Made by a program: the position numbers and the translations under genes. Below, piece after piece: positions 8,759-17,102 of a DNA stretch of 64,000 nucleotides. Source of the DNA: Actinomycetota bacterium (GTDB lineage: Bacteria > Actinomycetota > Actinomycetes > S36-B12 > UBA10799); assembly GCA_020636995.1 (NCBI GenBank), contig JACJWU010000006.1, positions 186,001 to 250,000 on the forward strand. Direction: 5' to 3'. The notes under the pieces were generated by a model, which made no database searches, was not told the origin of the DNA, and saw only the letters and a list, made by a program, of their open reading frames with translations. Each line of letters opens with the position of its first letter. Within the stretch, counting starts at the first letter, position 1.

Positions 8759-9792
8759 TGCAGGACCTCCGCCAGCAGGCCCTCACCGGCGCGCCCCAGC
8801 GGCGATCGGCGCCGTGACCCGGGCGCCTCGCCCCGCTCGAGGCGTGCGTCGAGTCCGCGCTCGGCAGCGACCGCCGCGATCACACGGACCCCTACGGCCT
8901 GTTCGACGTCGGCCCCGGTCAAGCCACCCGGGTTGGGGCCGCGCACAACGATCTCGAAGGCGCCGGCCGCCAGCCGTGCTGCGCTGCGCCGCGCAGCGCG
9001 CACCCCACGCACGTCCGCGGGCACGACCATGAAGACCCGGTCGCAGCGCGTGAACGCTTCGAGTTGGTAGCTCGCCAAACCTTGACCGAGATCAACGATC
9101 GTGATCGGGCTACATCGACGTGAGGTGTCCACAACGGCTGCCGCCACGCCGCTGTCGAGCAGCACTGTGCCGTCGTCGGGCCAACCCAGCACGGCGACCC
9201 CAGCGACACGGGGCACGGCTGACTCCAGCGATCTGACCGGAATGCGCCCACTACCCGAGCGCACCTGCTCCCATGTGAGTCCGGTGAGGTCGTCAGCACC
9301 GAGCATCACAGCGAGGCCACACCCCAGCGGATCCAGGTCCAGTAGGAACGGTGTCATTCGTCGGCGGGCGGCTGCGGCGGCCAGTGCGCACGCGAAGACC
9401 GACGCCCCGGCGCCGCCGGCACACCCGAGTACACCTACAACGCGACCCGACTCCCCCTCCTGCCCAGCGTCGCCGGTTGTGGCCTCGCCCAGCCAGCCCG
9501 GTATCCCCGGCGGCTCCACCACCTGGTCGGCACCGAGTTCGAAGGCCTGCCGCCAGGCGTCGGCGGCCATGGTTCCGAAGACGACGAGGCCGGCACGAGG
9601 TGGCAGCGCGGCCGCAGCCGCCGCGGCGAGCAGGTCGGTGCAGATGATGGCCAGTGGGCAGCGATTCCAGACCAATGCCGCGGACGGCACCTCCCGATGC
9701 ACATCCACAGTCAGTTCCGCCGCGGAGGCCAGCGCGAGGATATGGTCCACGAGATCGGGGTCCCTGCCCAGCAGCAGAATGTCGGCCATCAT
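8755..9792 (-). CDS. ssd: Septum site-determining protein Ssd / CpaE-like MinD-type protein
   Basis: 345 residues in two parts: a receiver-like N-terminal domain (DILLLGRDPDLVDHILAL; ELGADQVVEPPG) and a MinD/CpaE-like domain from about residue 118. The deviant Walker A reads GVLGCAGGAGASVFACALA, with both canonical lysines of KGGxGKT missing. The A' motif FLLDLDPLGCGLAVML is well kept. CpaE-like proteins place the Tad machinery; the Mycobacterium orthologue Ssd also affects septation. It heads the operon and is translationally coupled to tadA. The loss of both lysines argues for weak or no ATP hydrolysis. Confidence 0.88.
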   Translation of the reverse strand: MMADILLLGRDPDLVDHILALASAAELTVDVHREVPSAALVWNRCPLAIICTDLLAAAAAAALPPRAGLVVFGTMAADAWRQAFELGADQVVEPPGIPGWLGEATTGDAGQEGESGRVVGVLGCAGGAGASVFACALAAAAARRRMTPFLLDLDPLGCGLAVMLGADDLTGLTWEQVRSGSGRIPVRSLESAVPRVAGVAVLGWPDDGTVLLDSGVAAAVVDTSRRCSPITIVDLGQGLASYQLEAFTRCDRVFMVVPADVRGVRAARRSAARLAAGAFEIVVRGPNPGGLTGADVEQAVGVRVIAAVAAERGLDARLERGEAPGSRRRSPLGRAGEGLLAEVLQ

Positions 9793-9854
9793 TCAACGGT
9801 GTCGCCCGGGACGGGTCGGCCCAAGGGGGTCGCCGGAATCTGTGGATGGAACGG

Positions 9855-9935
9855 GGAAGGCCCCCGCAGGGGGGGATGCGGGGGCCTTCGGGCCGATTAT
9901 TGGGGGGGAAAGATCGGCCTGCGCCCAAACGGGCG
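9855..9935 (-). ncRNA. 6C small RNA
   Basis: Read on the minus strand, this spacer forms two consecutive hairpins whose loops each contain a run of seven cytosines, the defining feature of the 6C RNA motif. The first has a 7-bp stem (9913-9919 with 9891-9897). The second has a perfect 13-bp stem (9877-9889 with 9856-9868) and probably doubles as the terminator. Its place between ssd and the HAD phosphatase gene, divergent from the latter, is where I recall the Mycobacterium 6C RNA (B11) lying. The exact ends are inferred. Confidence 0.88.
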
Positions 9936-9941
9936 TATTCA

Positions 9942-9970
9942 ACTATCTCGCGCTGCGGCGCCATATGCAA
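9942..9970 (-). promoter_or_regulatory. Sigma-A-like promoter for 6C RNA / ssd operon
   Basis: On the minus strand TTGCAT (9965-9970) is followed after exactly 17 bases by GATAGT (9942-9947). A start about seven bases on would begin the transcript just before the first 6C hairpin. The -35 is a good match and the -10 is fair. This is inference from spacing and position. Confidence 0.5.
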
Positions 9971-10042
9971 GCGACTTGAGCGGCTGGCGAGGAAGTCTTA
10001 CCTTTCTGACCACTCGGCCGATGGCGGATCACCGTTCGGAGG

Positions 10043-10852
10043 ATGCCGCTGTGTCACCATGGGGACGTGTCCGCGCGTGCCGCAGCATTCTTCGACCTCG
10101 ACAAGACCATCCTGGCCAAGTCCAGTTCGCTGGCCTTCGCGAAGCCGCTGTACGACGGGGGGCTCATCGGACGCACCGACGTGCTGAAGAGCGCCTACGC
10201 GCAACTCGTGTACCTCACCTCCGGCGCCGACCACGACCAGATGGAGCGGATGCGGGTCTACCTGTCCGAACTGTCGCGAGGCTGGGACGTCGAGCAGGTG
10301 AAGGCGGTGGTGGCCGAGACTCTGGACGGCATCGTCGACCCGATCGTGTACCAGGAAGCGATGAAGCTGATCGCCGAGCATCAAGAGGCCGGTCGCGACG
10401 TCATCATCATCTCCTCGTCCGGGACCGAGATCGTGGAACCGATCGGTGCCCGCCTCGGAGTGGACAAGGCGATCGGCACCCAGATGGTGATCGAGGACGG
10501 CAAGTACACCGGCGACATCCTGTTCTACGCCTACGGTCCGGGCAAGGCGGACGCAATGCGGCAACTGGCCGAGGACGAGGGCTACGACCTCGCCGACTCC
10601 TACGCCTACAGCGACTCGTACACGGACCTTCCGATGTTGGAGGTCGTCGGGCACCCGTTCGCGGTCAACCCCGACGAACAGTTGCGCCGTGTGGCCCGCG
10701 AGCGGGTGTGGCCGGTTCTGGAGTTCGCCAAGCCGGTGGCGATGCAGCGCACCGTCACCAAGGAACAGAAGACCGCGGCCGGTGCGGCGGGGGCGGCGGC
10801 AGCGGTCGCGCTCGGGTTGGCCTGGTACGCGCGGTATCGACGGGGCCGCTGA
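10043..10852 (+). CDS. HAD-IB family phosphatase, SerB-like
   Basis: 269 residues of the haloacid dehalogenase superfamily. Motif I is AFFDLDKTILAKSS with the nucleophile Asp and general acid Asp. Motif II is in VIIISSSGTEIVEPI, and motifs III/IV are in YGPGKADAMRQL and YAYSDSYTDLPMLEVVG. A C-terminal hydrophobic helix (AAAVALGLAWYARY) could anchor it in the membrane. Substrates may be phosphoserine-like or lipid phosphates; this cannot be resolved here. The start is uncertain: ATG 10043 has GGAGG with no spacer, and the in-frame GTG at 10067 would leave only a few residues before motif I. It is divergent from the 6C RNA and ssd. Confidence 0.88.
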   Translation: MPLCHHGDVSARAAAFFDLDKTILAKSSSLAFAKPLYDGGLIGRTDVLKSAYAQLVYLTSGADHDQMERMRVYLSELSRGWDVEQVKAVVAETLDGIVDPIVYQEAMKLIAEHQEAGRDVIIISSSGTEIVEPIGARLGVDKAIGTQMVIEDGKYTGDILFYAYGPGKADAMRQLAEDEGYDLADSYAYSDSYTDLPMLEVVGHPFAVNPDEQLRRVARERVWPVLEFAKPVAMQRTVTKEQKTAAGAAGAAAAVALGLAWYARYRRGR

Positions 10853-10854
10853 GC

Positions 10855-10938
10855 GGATCCGGGAGCACTTCCGAAATCTGTTAGCGTTCCACCGCCGCCG
10901 AAGTGCTCCCGGATTTTCGAAGTGCTCACGGATCGGGT
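10855..10938. repeat. Intergenic inverted-repeat cassette, CACTTC family (copy 1)
   Basis: Four related units fill the gap between the convergent HAD and CFA-synthase-like genes. Two are forward (ATCCGGGAGCACTTCC at about 10857 and ATCTGTTAGCGTTCCA at about 10876) and two are reverse (complements of ATCCGGGAGCACTTCGG near 10899-10916 and ATCCGTGAGCACTTCGA near 10918-10935). The first and third units can pair into a long hairpin that may act as a two-way terminator. The same consensus recurs at 55758-55862. Confidence 0.75.
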
Positions 10939-10960
10939 TGGGCTGGCGACCGCGAAACCC

Positions 10961-12199
10961 CTACCGCTCCAGCGACAGCCGCAGCGGCAGTCCCGTGTCG
11001 CCATCCGCGCCGGTCCGCGTGGCCAGCACTTGGTGCAACTGGATCTGGTTGCGCGCGAAACCCCACTGGCTGGCGGCGAGGTAGAGCCGCCACACCCGCG
11101 CCTTGCGCAGACCGACCTCGGCAACGGCTTCGTCCCAATGGGCTTCCAGGTTCTCCAACCAGCACGCCAGCGTCATCGCGTAGTGGATGCGCAGGTTCTC
11201 CTCGTGCTGGACCTCGAGGTGCTGGTTCTCCATCGCGTCGATCAGCACGCCGACGTGGACCAACTCCCCGTCCGGGAAGATGTACCGGTTGATGAAACCG
11301 TTCCTGGTGTACGTCTTCTGCTTCGGGTCGGTGCGGGTGATGCAGTGGTTGAGCAGGCGTCCGCCGTCGACGAGCCGTGAGCGCAGGAACTCGAAGTAGG
11401 CGGGGTAGTTGGCCTTTCCGATGTGCTCGGTCAGACCGATGGAGGCGATCCGGTCGAAACCGGTCTCCTTCACAGCACGGTAGTCGCTGTGCCGCAGATC
11501 GATCTGCTTCTCAAGACCCGCTTCCTGCACCGCCCGCTGACCCCAGCGGGCCTGCTGCTCCGACAAGGTGACCGCGACGACGTCGACCCCGTAGTGCTTC
11601 GCGGCGTGCAGCGCGAATCCACCCCAGCCGCACCCGGTGTCCAGCACCCGCATGCCCGGCTCGAGACCGAGCTTGCGACACACCAGATCGAACTTCTCCT
11701 CCTGCGCCTGCTCCAGCGTGGCATCTGCTCGCGGGAAGACCGCGCAGGTGTACGCCATCGTCGGGCCGAGGACCCATTCGTAGAAGCGGTTGGACACGTC
11801 GTAGTGGTGGGAGATGACCTCGGCGTCGCGGCGCCGGCTGTGCTTCGTCCCCTTCTTGCGCACCTCCTCGGGGGGCGGTGGCGGCTTCTGCAGGAACAAC
11901 GGGGCGAACTGCCTGGCAAGCGATGCCTTCTCGCGCCAGGAGACGTCCCGGGAGGCCGCCGTCGCGAGGCGGTCGAAGGCCGTGTACAAGTCGCCGGTCA
12001 CCTCGAGGTCGCCGGACACGTATGCCCGCGCCAGTCCCAACTGGCCCGGTGCGCCGAGCAGCGCGGCGATCGCCCGGGGGGATCGCAGTTCGAGGCGGAC
12101 ATCGGAGCCGATCCGCCCACCCTTGCTCCCGTCGTAGGCCACGAACTCCACATCGGTGTCCGGGCCGGCAAGCATGTCGAATGCCTCAGCGATCCTCAT
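10961..12199 (-). CDS. Cyclopropane-fatty-acyl-phospholipid synthase family methyltransferase (TmsB/UfaA1-like)
   Basis: 412 residues. A roughly 110-residue N-terminal domain precedes an SAM-dependent methyltransferase with motif I VLDTGCGWGGFALHAA, the glutamate motif SIGLTEHIGKANYPAYFEF, LLNHCITRTDPKQ, and the family signature NGFINRYIFPDGEL. It transfers a methyl group from SAM to the double bond of phospholipid acyl chains. Its ATG overlaps the stop of the upstream FAD-oxidoreductase gene as TGATG with AAGGAGG upstream. That partner makes 10-methyl branched fatty acid (tuberculostearic-type) synthesis more likely than cyclopropanation, as in TmsA/TmsB (BfaA/BfaB) pairs. Confidence 0.88.
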   Translation of the reverse strand: MRIAEAFDMLAGPDTDVEFVAYDGSKGGRIGSDVRLELRSPRAIAALLGAPGQLGLARAYVSGDLEVTGDLYTAFDRLATAASRDVSWREKASLARQFAPLFLQKPPPPPEEVRKKGTKHSRRRDAEVISHHYDVSNRFYEWVLGPTMAYTCAVFPRADATLEQAQEEKFDLVCRKLGLEPGMRVLDTGCGWGGFALHAAKHYGVDVVAVTLSEQQARWGQRAVQEAGLEKQIDLRHSDYRAVKETGFDRIASIGLTEHIGKANYPAYFEFLRSRLVDGGRLLNHCITRTDPKQKTYTRNGFINRYIFPDGELVHVGVLIDAMENQHLEVQHEENLRIHYAMTLACWLENLEAHWDEAVAEVGLRKARVWRLYLAASQWGFARNQIQLHQVLATRTGADGDTGLPLRLSLER

Positions 12200-13557
12200 C
12201 AGGCCTCCTTGCAGGTCTTGTCGTAAAGGTCCGGGAAGCGACCGTCGGGGTCGTAGTGCTTCTTGAGAACCGAGTAGGTCTGACCGCCGTAGATCGCATA
12301 GAACTCCTCGCGGTCGTAGAACGACGTGGAGTAGAGCGACTTGCGCCCGTTGAGTTCGCTGACCTTGCGCTCGATCGCCCGGTTCACCCGTCCGGCCAGC
12401 GGGTCTTCGCCGGGGGCGAGTTCGACCCGCGACCAGAAGCCGACATTGACGTACGTGGTGCCGGGGTCGAACTCGTACAGCGACCAGTGCCGGTCCGGAT
12501 CGCGTTGCCGCAGTGGGCACAGCCAGATCGGCGAGATGCCGACCTCGCGGTGGAAGAAATCGAGGAACTCCGGCAGCGCGGCAACGGGGACCTCGACGTC
12601 CTGCACCACGTTCTCCTTCGGCCGGCGACCACGCATCCGGTTGATCCGACTCGACATCTGCCAACGCCGGTCGGCAGCGATGATCTTCCAGTAGACGTCG
12701 CTGCGCTTGTATCGATCCGGCCAGATCCGGCGAACACCCGGGTGGCCCAATCCGAAAGCAGCCGAGCACCAGAACCAATCCGTGTCCCAGCGCCACAGGT
12801 AGTCATGCGTGGTGAGGGTGTCGGTGGATCGGGCGCGGATGGACTGGTAGTAGATCTTCTGGCCGGTGTAGTCCGACGGCTCGCCCTCATCGCTGTATGC
12901 GCCCAACGACAGGTACAACTCGTCGGGGGCGAACACCGTTGCGTCCAGATAGTCCACAGGCCGCCCGTCGAAGCTGCGCTCGTCGGTGATCCGGGCGATG
13001 CTGTCGGCGATATCAGCGGCACTGTGAAAACGCACATGTCGCAACTGCACCGTGCTGCGCACCGGCTCGAGTTCGATCTCCAGTCGCAGTGCGTAGCCGA
13101 GGCTGCCGTAGGAGTTCGGGAAGCCGAAGAACAGGTCGCTGTGTTCGTTGCCGGGGGTCGCACGCACCACCTCGCCGGTGCCGGTGAGCACGTCCATGGC
13201 GAGCACCGACTCGTGCGGGCAGCCGTTGCGGAAACTCGCCGCCTCGATCCCGAGCCCGGTCACCGCGCCGCCGAGGGTGATGGTGCGCAACTGCGGAACA
13301 CACAACGGGACGAGTCCGTGGGGCAGGGTCGCGGCGACCAGATCCTCGTAGGTGGTCAGTCCACCCACCGTCGCCGTACGCGCTTGCGAGTCGACCGCGA
13401 ACACCCCTGAGAACGCCGACAGATCGAGTTCATTCGCCGAGCGCGTGCGTGCCCGGAACAGGTTCGAGGTGGGCTTGCGCAGCCGCACGTGCCCGGTGCT
13501 ACCCCGCAGGTCGCCGGAGGCGGCCGCCGCCGCCTGCTCGAACCCCACTGCCGTCAT
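12199..13557 (-). CDS. FAD-binding oxidoreductase, DHCR24/TmsA-like
   Basis: 452 residues. An FAD_binding_4 domain is visible: TATVGGLTTYEDLVAATLPH, then VPQLRTITLGGAVTGLGIEA (flavin-contacting loop) and SVLAMDVLTGTGEVV. The C-terminal half (YDREEFYAIYGGQTYSVLKK near the end) resembles 24-dehydrocholesterol-reductase-like flavoproteins. In the TmsA/BfaA role it would reduce the methylene intermediate made by the coupled methyltransferase to a 10-methyl fatty acid. The start is ATG 13557, where the domain begins; longer upstream frames are not supported. Upstream is a 39-codon open frame of unknown meaning. Confidence 0.85.
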   Translation of the reverse strand: MTAVGFEQAAAAASGDLRGSTGHVRLRKPTSNLFRARTRSANELDLSAFSGVFAVDSQARTATVGGLTTYEDLVAATLPHGLVPLCVPQLRTITLGGAVTGLGIEAASFRNGCPHESVLAMDVLTGTGEVVRATPGNEHSDLFFGFPNSYGSLGYALRLEIELEPVRSTVQLRHVRFHSAADIADSIARITDERSFDGRPVDYLDATVFAPDELYLSLGAYSDEGEPSDYTGQKIYYQSIRARSTDTLTTHDYLWRWDTDWFWCSAAFGLGHPGVRRIWPDRYKRSDVYWKIIAADRRWQMSSRINRMRGRRPKENVVQDVEVPVAALPEFLDFFHREVGISPIWLCPLRQRDPDRHWSLYEFDPGTTYVNVGFWSRVELAPGEDPLAGRVNRAIERKVSELNGRKSLYSTSFYDREEFYAIYGGQTYSVLKKHYDPDGRFPDLYDKTCKEA

Positions 13558-13679
13558 TGCACACAATCTAGTCACCGCGACTGGAGAGATACAGGGCAAA
13601 AGGGACGGGAAAGTAAACCGGGTCCGAGTGATCAAGCGTGCTGTGTGGTCGGTCTTGCCGACCTGACCCCAACGTGGGG

Positions 13680-13799
13680 CTAGCGCCGCGTGGGTACTCG
13701 GACCCGGTTGTCGATGGCCTGCGCCATCTGGTTCCTTTCTATACCCGTTGTCGGCAGTTCGGCAGCCCATGTTGAAGACACGCCGAAACCTTCACTCAT
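13680..13799 (-). CDS. Possible 39-residue small protein coupled to the ABC1 gene
   Basis: An ATG at 13799 overlaps the ABC1-kinase stop as ATGA and opens 39 codons, starting MSEGFGVSSTWAAELPTTG. A second in-frame ATG at 13727 has a good ribosome site (AAAGGAAC) and would give the 15-mer MAQAIDNRVRVPTRR. The stop lies 123 bases before the FAD gene. It could be a true small protein, a leader peptide for the FAD/methyltransferase pair, or chance. I do not recognise it. Confidence 0.35.
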   Translation of the reverse strand: MSEGFGVSSTWAAELPTTGIERNQMAQAIDNRVRVPTRR

Positions 13800-15121
13800 T
13801 CGGGCGGCGTGTTCTTGCCCAGGGCGAACCCCGGCAGGAAGCGCTCCAGTTCCGACCGGACCGCGACCCGGGCGTTCAGCCCGCTGAGCACCCCCACCAG
13901 CCCGAGCCAGACCCGATGCGTGAACAGCTGCTCGGCGGGCATGTTCATCTGCAGGGCCACCGCGAAGTCCGGGTTGCGCGGATCGTTGACCTTGCCGAAG
14001 GTCCCCCGCAGCCACTCGCGGGAGTAGGCGAACGTCTCATGGCGAGCCGGTTCGGTGAAGGGCGCGAGATAGTCGGCCAACTTGTCCACCTCGAGATGCT
14101 TGCCGGGCTTGATGAAGCCGTCCTCGCGAAGTCTGCGTTCCACAGCTGCGGTGTCCCCGGCGAGCATCCCCGCGATCAGCCGCCCGAAGGTCTCGGGCAG
14201 ACCGCCCGGGGTGTGCAGGACCGAACCGAAGTCCAGCACCCCGAGCCGGTCGCCGACCATCCGGAAGTTGCCCGGATGCGGGTCGGTGTGCAACAGCCCG
14301 ACCCGGCCCGGGCTGACCAGGAAGAACCGCTGGTACAACTGTCCGGCACGGTCGCGCTGCGCCTGTGCCCCGTCGAGCGCGATCTGCGCGAATCCCGTCC
14401 CCGGCAACCATTGCGAGATCATGACGCGCTTCGTGGCTCGCAGGACACGCGGAACCACCACCTCGTCGTCGTCGCAGTACGCGTCGGCGAAGAGGTTCTG
14501 GGAGTGCGCCTCACGTTCGTAGTCCAGTTCTTCGGACAGCCGTGTGCGCAGTTCCGCGACCAGTGGTGGCATCGCCATCCCGCGGGCCACGATCGAGGTC
14601 GCCCGCAGCGCGATCGAGAGCGCGCGCACGTCGGCGGCCATCGCCTCGGCGATCCCCGGGTACTGGATCTTCACCGCGACGGCCGTACCGTCCGCGAGCA
14701 CCGCGGAGTGCACCTGACCGATGGAGGCGGCCGCGACGGGGTGCTCATCGAAATCTGCGAAGTCCGACCGCCACCTCGGGCCGAGATCCTCGCGCAGGAC
14801 GTCCTCCATCTCCGCCAGCGGGAGGCCGGGGTTGTCCTCCTGCATCGCGGTGAGCGCCGCCCGCCAACTCCCGTCAGGATCCTGCGGGAAGAGCGTCTCC
14901 ACGGTCGACAGCAACTGACCGGCTTTGAGCGCCCCTCCCTTGAGTTCGCCGAGTACCCGGCGGGTGTCGTCAGCGGTGGCCGACCGGGCCGCGTTGGACA
15001 GGTCCGTCCGGTCGCCGCCACGCAGCACCCCCCACTGCACACGAGCACTGCGCCCGAGTGCCCGCAGCGGCAGCAGACCGATGGCGCTCGAACGCCACAG
15101 CGCGGAACGCGACAGTGCCAT
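13796..15121 (-). CDS. ABC1/ADCK/UbiB-family atypical kinase
   Basis: 441 residues. ABC1 hallmarks appear in order: GGALKAGQLLSTVE (KxGQ motif), AAASIGQVHSAVL (Ala-rich nucleotide loop), VAVKIQYPGIAEA (Lys), HTDPHPGNFRMVG (catalytic loop) and LGVLDFGSVL (DFG). The family has atypical protein-kinase or ATPase activity, often tied to isoprenoid lipids and quinones; in actinobacteria the role is open. The start at 15121 is 5 bases after the Fic-like gene, so they are probably co-transcribed. A longer frame to 15193 has no support. Confidence 0.9.
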   Translation of the reverse strand: MALSRSALWRSSAIGLLPLRALGRSARVQWGVLRGGDRTDLSNAARSATADDTRRVLGELKGGALKAGQLLSTVETLFPQDPDGSWRAALTAMQEDNPGLPLAEMEDVLREDLGPRWRSDFADFDEHPVAAASIGQVHSAVLADGTAVAVKIQYPGIAEAMAADVRALSIALRATSIVARGMAMPPLVAELRTRLSEELDYEREAHSQNLFADAYCDDDEVVVPRVLRATKRVMISQWLPGTGFAQIALDGAQAQRDRAGQLYQRFFLVSPGRVGLLHTDPHPGNFRMVGDRLGVLDFGSVLHTPGGLPETFGRLIAGMLAGDTAAVERRLREDGFIKPGKHLEVDKLADYLAPFTEPARHETFAYSREWLRGTFGKVNDPRNPDFAVALQMNMPAEQLFTHRVWLGLVGVLSGLNARVAVRSELERFLPGFALGKNTPPE

Positions 15122-15126
15122 GTCGA

Positions 15127-15900
15127 TCAGCCCACGAGTTCGGACAGCCCCTGCGTGCCGTCCGCCACAGCGCCGCAGTAGAACTGCATCCATCCCGCCA
15201 AGTCACCTCGGCCGTACCCGGAAAGTGCGCGCGCGTAGGCCGACCTGCCCTGTGCGTGCAGCCCTGCCTCCGGAACGGACCAGTTGTCGGGGTCGAGGCC
15301 CCGGCTGCCCAGGACCAGACGGTCCACGGCCCGCGCCACCAGTCCACTGCCGTAGGTGAACGGTTGCATCGTCATGAGTTCGGCATGGACCACAGCGGCC
15401 ACGACCAGAGCCGGCGCGGTGGTCGGCGCGGCGAGACGACGGGCGAGGTCCGCCAACCTGGGCGCCACCGCCTCGGCGGGCGGCGCCTCACCGATGTGCA
15501 GCGGGTCCTGTGGCGCGCCTGAGCGGGGCCGTCCGACGTCGTCGGGCGTGACCGGGACGGCGACCAGAGCATGCAACTTCGCAAGAGCCTGCAACGGTGC
15601 GGTCTCCCACACCGGGCGCAGCGCGGGGAGTTGTGCGTACATGGCGACGATGCCCGCGGCTGCCTTGCCCATCGGGGTGTCGTCGGCGGCCTGTCCGGCC
15701 TCCCACACCCGCCACTCGATCTCGATACCGTCGATCCCGGCCGAGCTGGCCGCGCCGGCAAGGCCGGACCGCCGGGAGAGCTCTTCGGCGGCCGAGCGCA
15801 GCGCCCGGTCCCACAGCATCGCATCGAATGCGGTGCGGGAGGACTCGGCAGCGGCGGCCACCGGCGGCAGGGCCGCGACCGCGGCGAAGGCATCCACCAT
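15127..15900 (-). CDS. Fic-like protein with degenerate active site
   Basis: About 257 residues beginning MVDAFAAVAALPPVAAAAES. The C-terminal half has a Fido-type helix pair with VVHAELMTMQPFTYGSGLVAR. This is in register with the Fic motif HPFxxGNGRxxR but has Gln for the catalytic His, Ser for Asn and Leu for the first Arg. AMP transfer by the standard mechanism is therefore unlikely. Streptomyces relatives are annotated loosely as oxidoreductase, which the sequence does not support. It sits between pilT and the ABC1 gene in one minus-strand cluster. An alternative GTG at 15930 would overlap pilT by 11 bases. Confidence 0.65.
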   Translation of the reverse strand: MVDAFAAVAALPPVAAAAESSRTAFDAMLWDRALRSAAEELSRRSGLAGAASSAGIDGIEIEWRVWEAGQAADDTPMGKAAAGIVAMYAQLPALRPVWETAPLQALAKLHALVAVPVTPDDVGRPRSGAPQDPLHIGEAPPAEAVAPRLADLARRLAAPTTAPALVVAAVVHAELMTMQPFTYGSGLVARAVDRLVLGSRGLDPDNWSVPEAGLHAQGRSAYARALSGYGRGDLAGWMQFYCGAVADGTQGLSELVG

Positions 15901-15919
15901 TCGACGGTAACCCGCAGGG

Positions 15920-16999
15920 TCAGTACCCACGCCTGCGGGAGATGTCCGCGGGATGGCGCGATCGGGCCACGGCGTCCTGGTGGGTCACCAGTCCCTCCTG
16001 TACCAGCTCGCTCAGGGACTGCTCCAGGGTCATCATCCCGGCAGCCTGACCGACCAGCAGTTGGTTGCGCATCTGACTGGTCCTGCCCTCCCGGATCAGG
16101 TTGCGCAGTGACGAGTCGACCACCATCACCTCGAAGGCCGGCACCACACCACCACCCACCCGCGGGAGCAGTCGCTGATAGACGACGCCGGTCAAGGACA
16201 GCCCCAGTTGGGTTCTGATCTGGGACTGTTCATCGCCCGGGAACACGTCAACCAGTCGGTCGATGCTCTGCACGGAGTCGTTGGTGTGAACGGTCCCGAA
16301 CACGAGGTGGCCGGTCTCCGCGAGCGTCAGCGCCACCCGGATGGACTCCAGGTCGCGCAGTTCACCGATGAGCAGGACATCGGGATCCTCCCGCAGGGCG
16401 CTCCGCAAGGCCTCGGCGAACGACGGGGCGTCCTCCCCCACTGCACGCTGGTTGACCACGGACCGGCCATGGCGGTGCACGTACTCGATGGGGTCCTCGA
16501 TGGTGATCACATGCTTGGCCTGATTCGCCGCGATCCAGGCGATCATCGACGCCAGGGTGGTCGACTTGCCGGAGCCCGTGGGACCGGACACGAGGACCAG
16601 CCCCTGCGACGCCTGGGCGAAACGCCGCACGGAATCGGGGAGGCGCAACTGATCGAACGTGGGCACCTCCTGCGGCATCAGCCGCAGCGCCACCGCCAGC
16701 GAGTTGCGCTGCCGGAAGAGGTTGCCGCGGATCCGGGCGGTCTGTCGCCAGCCGAACGAGAAGTCGAGGTCACCGCTACCGCTGCGACAGTAGTCGATCT
16801 GGTCGGCGGGCAGGATCTGTGCGAGCAGGTGATCGATCTGATCCGGCAGCAGGCGCGGGGCGCCGGGCAGGTCCTGGAGCCGGCCTTCGATCCGGATCTT
16901 CGGAACCATCCCACCGGAGATGTGCAGATCGGTACCGCCTGCCCGCCACAACGCCTCGATGAGCTGATCCATCGTTGGGAAGGCCGGCGGTGCCGTCAT
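15920..16999 (-). CDS. PilT-like twitching motility ATPase
   Basis: 359 residues of the PilT/GspE superfamily. The N-terminal part has GGTDLHISGGMVPKIRIEG, the usual PilT opening. Walker A is SGPTGSGKSTTLASM (138-152), the Asp box TIEDPIEYVH, Walker B DPDVLLIGELRD (205-216) and the His box ETGHLVFGTVHTNDS. PilT retracts type IVa pili. No pilus genes of that type are in this window, only the Tad system 7 kb away, which has its own ATPase. The ATG at 16999 lacks a clear ribosome site. The family assignment is secure, the machine it serves is not. Confidence 0.9.
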   Translation of the reverse strand: MTAPPAFPTMDQLIEALWRAGGTDLHISGGMVPKIRIEGRLQDLPGAPRLLPDQIDHLLAQILPADQIDYCRSGSGDLDFSFGWRQTARIRGNLFRQRNSLAVALRLMPQEVPTFDQLRLPDSVRRFAQASQGLVLVSGPTGSGKSTTLASMIAWIAANQAKHVITIEDPIEYVHRHGRSVVNQRAVGEDAPSFAEALRSALREDPDVLLIGELRDLESIRVALTLAETGHLVFGTVHTNDSVQSIDRLVDVFPGDEQSQIRTQLGLSLTGVVYQRLLPRVGGGVVPAFEVMVVDSSLRNLIREGRTSQMRNQLLVGQAAGMMTLEQSLSELVQEGLVTHQDAVARSRHPADISRRRGY

Positions 17000-17102
17000 G
17001 GCCGCGAGTGTAGCCAGCGGGGGAGGGTGAGCGCAGGGTCGAAAGCCGCAGCCGGACCTCGCCCCGGACGCCGCCCCCGGCGGCCGCCCCCTGCGGCCGC
17101 CC

